NCBI RefSeq assembly: GCF_038595005.1
Contig: NZ_CP151997.1
Coordinates: 2,480,001 to 2,544,000 of the forward strand
Length of the DNA stretch: 64,000 bases
Source: Chryseomicrobium sp. FSL W7-1435
Lineage (GTDB): Bacteria > Bacillota > Bacilli > Bacillales_A > Planococcaceae
Direction of reading: 5' to 3'
Part shown: one piece after another, positions 62,044 through 64,000 of the stretch
Layout of the letters: each line of letters begins with the position of its first letter
Position numbering within the stretch: the first letter of the stretch is position 1
The notes under the pieces: generated by a model
Seen by the model: the letters and a program-made list of their open reading frames with translations, nothing else
The model's database searches: none
What the model was told of the DNA's origin: nothing
Position numbers and translations under genes: made by a program

Positions 62044-62060
62044 ATGACAAACAGATGACA
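62044..62060 (-). promoter_or_regulatory. Candidate WalR-like direct repeat
   Basis: On the minus strand TGTCAT-N5-TGTCAT, about 135 bp upstream of the LysM-3D start. WalR prefers TGTAAT-N5-TGTAAT, so each half differs by one base. Confidence 0.3.
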
Positions 62061-62180
62061 GCCATGTCCCTCACCTAACAATAGCTCCTTAAGCCTAGAT
62101 TCGAAGCCCTTTCACTTGTAATTCGCTACTCTTTTAAAGTTACGTTATACTATTTTCATAGATAAAAAGGAGAAATGTCC

Positions 62181-62933
62181 ATGCCTATCGGTATTGAAAA
62201 GTTAGACACTGCCGTCTATAAAACATTAAATTTATTACCAGATGCCGCATTACTGGCAAACGCCTCGTTTGAAGTTCAGTGGATGAACGATGCTGCAGAA
62301 AAGCTACTTGATTTAGTGGCCCCCTACTATGGTTTACCTTCTAGCAAAGAAATGCTTGGTCATTCAATGGATTTCTTCCATAGAAAGCCTAGCCATAACC
62401 AAACCATAATGCATGCCTTAACGGACATGCATCGCATGCGTATCACATTAGCCGAGTCTATACATACGGACATTATCATTCTTACCGTAAAATTTGACGC
62501 TGCCGAGCCTCACTATCTAGTCATGCTAGCTGATGTGACAACCAAAGCAGAAGAAGATGAAAATCAACAACGACTCATTCGCCAGCTCTCTACGCCCATC
62601 ATGAAAGTGTGGGACAATGCGATGGCCCTCCCTTTAATAGGAAGCTTTGATTGGCAGCGCTTTGATCGCATGGTGATTGCCGTATTAGAAGAATGTGCAA
62701 AAAACCGCTATGAATACGTGATATTAGATGTTTCTAAGATTGATGTCTCTGGTGATCAACAGAGCTATTCTTTCTTTCAGAAGTTAGCTGACTCTCTTCG
62801 TCTAATCGGCGCTCAGTGCGTCTTAGTTGGTGTAACGCCTCGACTTGCTATGGAAATAACTACTCTAGAACGTTCTCTTCTGATTTTTGGATCAACGTAC
62901 GATGGTATCCGCTATATAAGTGAACAAAAATAA
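62181..62933 (+). CDS. PAS-STAS domain protein, RsbR-like
   Basis: 250 residues from ATG 62181 (AAAGGAG 8 nt ahead; an ATG two codons earlier is too close). Residues about 10-125 form a PAS-like sensor (LLPDAALLANASFEVQWMNDAAEKLLDL); 135-250 form a STAS domain (RQLSTPIMKVWDNAMALPLIGSFD...VILDVSKIDVSGDQQSYSFFQKL). RsbR paralogues join RsbS in the stressosome that controls SigB. This one has PAS in place of the globin-like N-terminus and no rsbS or rsbT neighbour. Confidence 0.85.
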   Translation: MPIGIEKLDTAVYKTLNLLPDAALLANASFEVQWMNDAAEKLLDLVAPYYGLPSSKEMLGHSMDFFHRKPSHNQTIMHALTDMHRMRITLAESIHTDIIILTVKFDAAEPHYLVMLADVTTKAEEDENQQRLIRQLSTPIMKVWDNAMALPLIGSFDWQRFDRMVIAVLEECAKNRYEYVILDVSKIDVSGDQQSYSFFQKLADSLRLIGAQCVLVGVTPRLAMEITTLERSLLIFGSTYDGIRYISEQK

Positions 62934-62980
62934 AAAACTATCCAGATACTGCACTCAACGTGCGGCACTGGATAGTTTTT
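62934..62980. terminator. Bidirectional terminator between PAS-STAS and transglutaminase genes
   Basis: AAAAACTATCCAG pairs with CTGGATAGTTTTT, with an inner GCAC/GTGC stem. Confidence 0.9.
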
Positions 62981-62981
62981 A

Positions 62982-63836
62982 TTATTCTCCTGAAAGAAGA
63001 CTTACTGCAACTTTAACATCAATAGAGCTCGCCCCGCCGCGGTAAACACCTTGTACAGGACTCACATCATTATAGTCACGACCTACGCACATGCGGATAT
63101 GATTTTCTAAAGCTTCCACATTGTTGGTCGGATCAAGCCCAACCCAGCCGATTCCTGGTATCATCACCTCTACCCACGCATGACTAGCAGCGTCCCCAAC
63201 TAATGCGGAATCTTCACCTACGTATAGGTAACCACTCACATAGCGGGCAGGGATTTGTTTGGCACGCAATATGCCAAGCATGACATGGGCCATATCTTGA
63301 CAAACCCCTCCACGTAATTCGAAGGAGTCACTTGCTGTTGTTGTAACATCTGTCGCATCCGGATCGTAACTGAAGGTATCGTATACATAGCGCATCACTT
63401 CAATCGCATATTGTACAGGGTTCGTCATTAGACCAATAGCACCGTCCACGCGCTCCATTTGCTTTACTGTCAAATACGTATAAGCTGTGTTGGCTAAGTA
63501 ACCAGCATAGTGTTCTTGGAAAAGGTCTGAATGGAAAATGTCTTTCATTTCTGGTGAATAATCAATTTGCTGGATAAACGGGCTTCGTTGAATGCTGACT
63601 ACCGATGTCGACTTGATTTCCAAGTGTTGATGATGTTCAGCAATGAAGAAGGTTTCTACGTTATTGCCCCAAATATCCGTATGTTCTTTCGTTAAAGACA
63701 TCGGTGTGATATCCGTTCGGTAAGAAAGAAGGCGTTGACACTCATCAGAACGTGGCTTCAATCGAATCGAGTTCATACTTTGATCGACAACCGTCTCATA
63801 CTCAAAGATGTTCGTGTGTTCAATTTTATACTTCAT
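62982..63836 (-). CDS. Transglutaminase-like protein
   Basis: 284 residues from ATG 63836, where GGAGAAAG gives a possible ribosome site. N-terminal Tgm-N domain (KYKIEHTNIFEYETVVDQSMNSIRLKPR), then the catalytic domain: Cys in LRGGVCQDMAHVMLG, His in ASHAWVEVMIP and Asp in GLDPTNN. Often found with an alpha-E (DUF403) protein and an ATP-grasp protein. The frame stays open upstream to the window edge, so it may be the C-terminal part of a larger fusion. Confidence 0.85.
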   Translation of the reverse strand: MKYKIEHTNIFEYETVVDQSMNSIRLKPRSDECQRLLSYRTDITPMSLTKEHTDIWGNNVETFFIAEHHQHLEIKSTSVVSIQRSPFIQQIDYSPEMKDIFHSDLFQEHYAGYLANTAYTYLTVKQMERVDGAIGLMTNPVQYAIEVMRYVYDTFSYDPDATDVTTTASDSFELRGGVCQDMAHVMLGILRAKQIPARYVSGYLYVGEDSALVGDAASHAWVEVMIPGIGWVGLDPTNNVEALENHIRMCVGRDYNDVSPVQGVYRGGASSIDVKVAVSLLSGE

Positions 63837-64000
63837 GGCAGTCTTTCTCCTCATTTCTGGTGGAAGCGATTGTTCTTGATGTTGTGAGAAAGTCGACGAT
63901 GAAACAGGTTCTGTTAAATAGTAGGTCTTTGAGAATATTTGACCGATCTGATTACACTTGTCTTGGAAGGTGTTCAAGAAATTAATCGTTTCGTTTGTAT
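63837..64000 (-). CDS. C-terminal end of a possible alpha-E (DUF403) domain, in frame with the transglutaminase (partial)
   Basis: The same frame as the transglutaminase is open from 63836 to the window edge and codes for residues such as NETINFLNTFQDKCNQIG then QIFSKTYYLTEP. That resembles the last helix of an alpha-E protein (aromatic TYY ending). The other two minus frames stop within 30 nt of the edge. Either the two domains are fused or a start inside a longer gene is used. Confidence 0.4.

Noticed and set aside
1-64000. tRNA or rRNA genes
   Set aside because: No cloverleaf with CCA-proximal TTCGAATC-type arms or rRNA-like sequence was found on reading both strands.

Overview
The window is 64 kb of low-GC Gram-positive chromosome. 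Gene content and style point to the Bacillales, most likely a Planococcaceae relative such as Planococcus or Chryseomicrobium. Evidence: strong AGGAGG-type ribosome sites, many U-tailed terminators, a T-box leader, a FapR-like operator, the acetylase variant of the DAP pathway, bpsAB, YebC of the YeeI type, and a GC-rich intergenic repeat (GTTCCGTGGGCGCGTCGTGAG...) of a kind I associate with this family. The species call is inference. I see no rRNA, tRNA, CRISPR array or prophage.

Layout. 1-8 kb: end of an MMPL transporter; a CstR-like persulfide sensor with a rhodanese; a DUF3221 protein behind a 27-residue membrane peptide; a DksA-like protein; a divergent SDR/GntR pair; brnQ; a hydrolase; aroD. 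8-16 kb: yhaQP-like ABC exporter, asnB, an intact IS1182-type element lodged between the convergent ends of asnB and dapL, then dapH. 16-20 kb: DUF4395 protein, an exported protein coupled to yebC, pgi and an NAD(P)-binding protein. 20-27 kb: an alpha-glucoside operon (glucosidase, glucokinase, sugar-ABC ATPase, LacI regulator, second glucosidase) behind a 14-bp palindrome. 27-39 kb: CoA-disulfide reductase, bpsBA alkylpyrone genes, sodC, a cluster of acyl-CoA dehydrogenase-like/DUF4242/HxlR/NitT-TauT ABC genes, a 58-residue protein, katE and fabI.

39-48 kb: a B12-binding MerR regulator (LitR/CarH type) divergent from a membrane protein, an HrtBA-like exporter and a photolyase; then an aminotransferase, a heme monooxygenase, an MhqO-like dioxygenase with a palindromic operator, a GNAT protein and a signal-less BtuF-like protein. 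48-55 kb: complete trpEGDCFBA under a Trp T-box. 55-60 kb: an ECF sigma factor, its zinc anti-sigma and a wall-anchored protein with two 184-residue repeats; the sigma gene and the surface gene carry matching promoters. 60-64 kb: MATE pump, LysM-3D wall hydrolase, PAS-STAS protein and a transglutaminase reading in frame from an upstream domain.

Main novel signals: (1) four intergenic elements, each beside a terminator, sharing a 20-bp tail followed by degenerate modules repeating every 21 nt; (2) the self-contained ECF sigma/anti-sigma/His-repeat surface protein unit with its deduced promoter; (3) the B12 photoreceptor-like regulator lacking two CarH photochemistry histidines, beside heme export and photolyase genes; (4) the DUF4242/flavoprotein/ABC cluster of unknown substrate.
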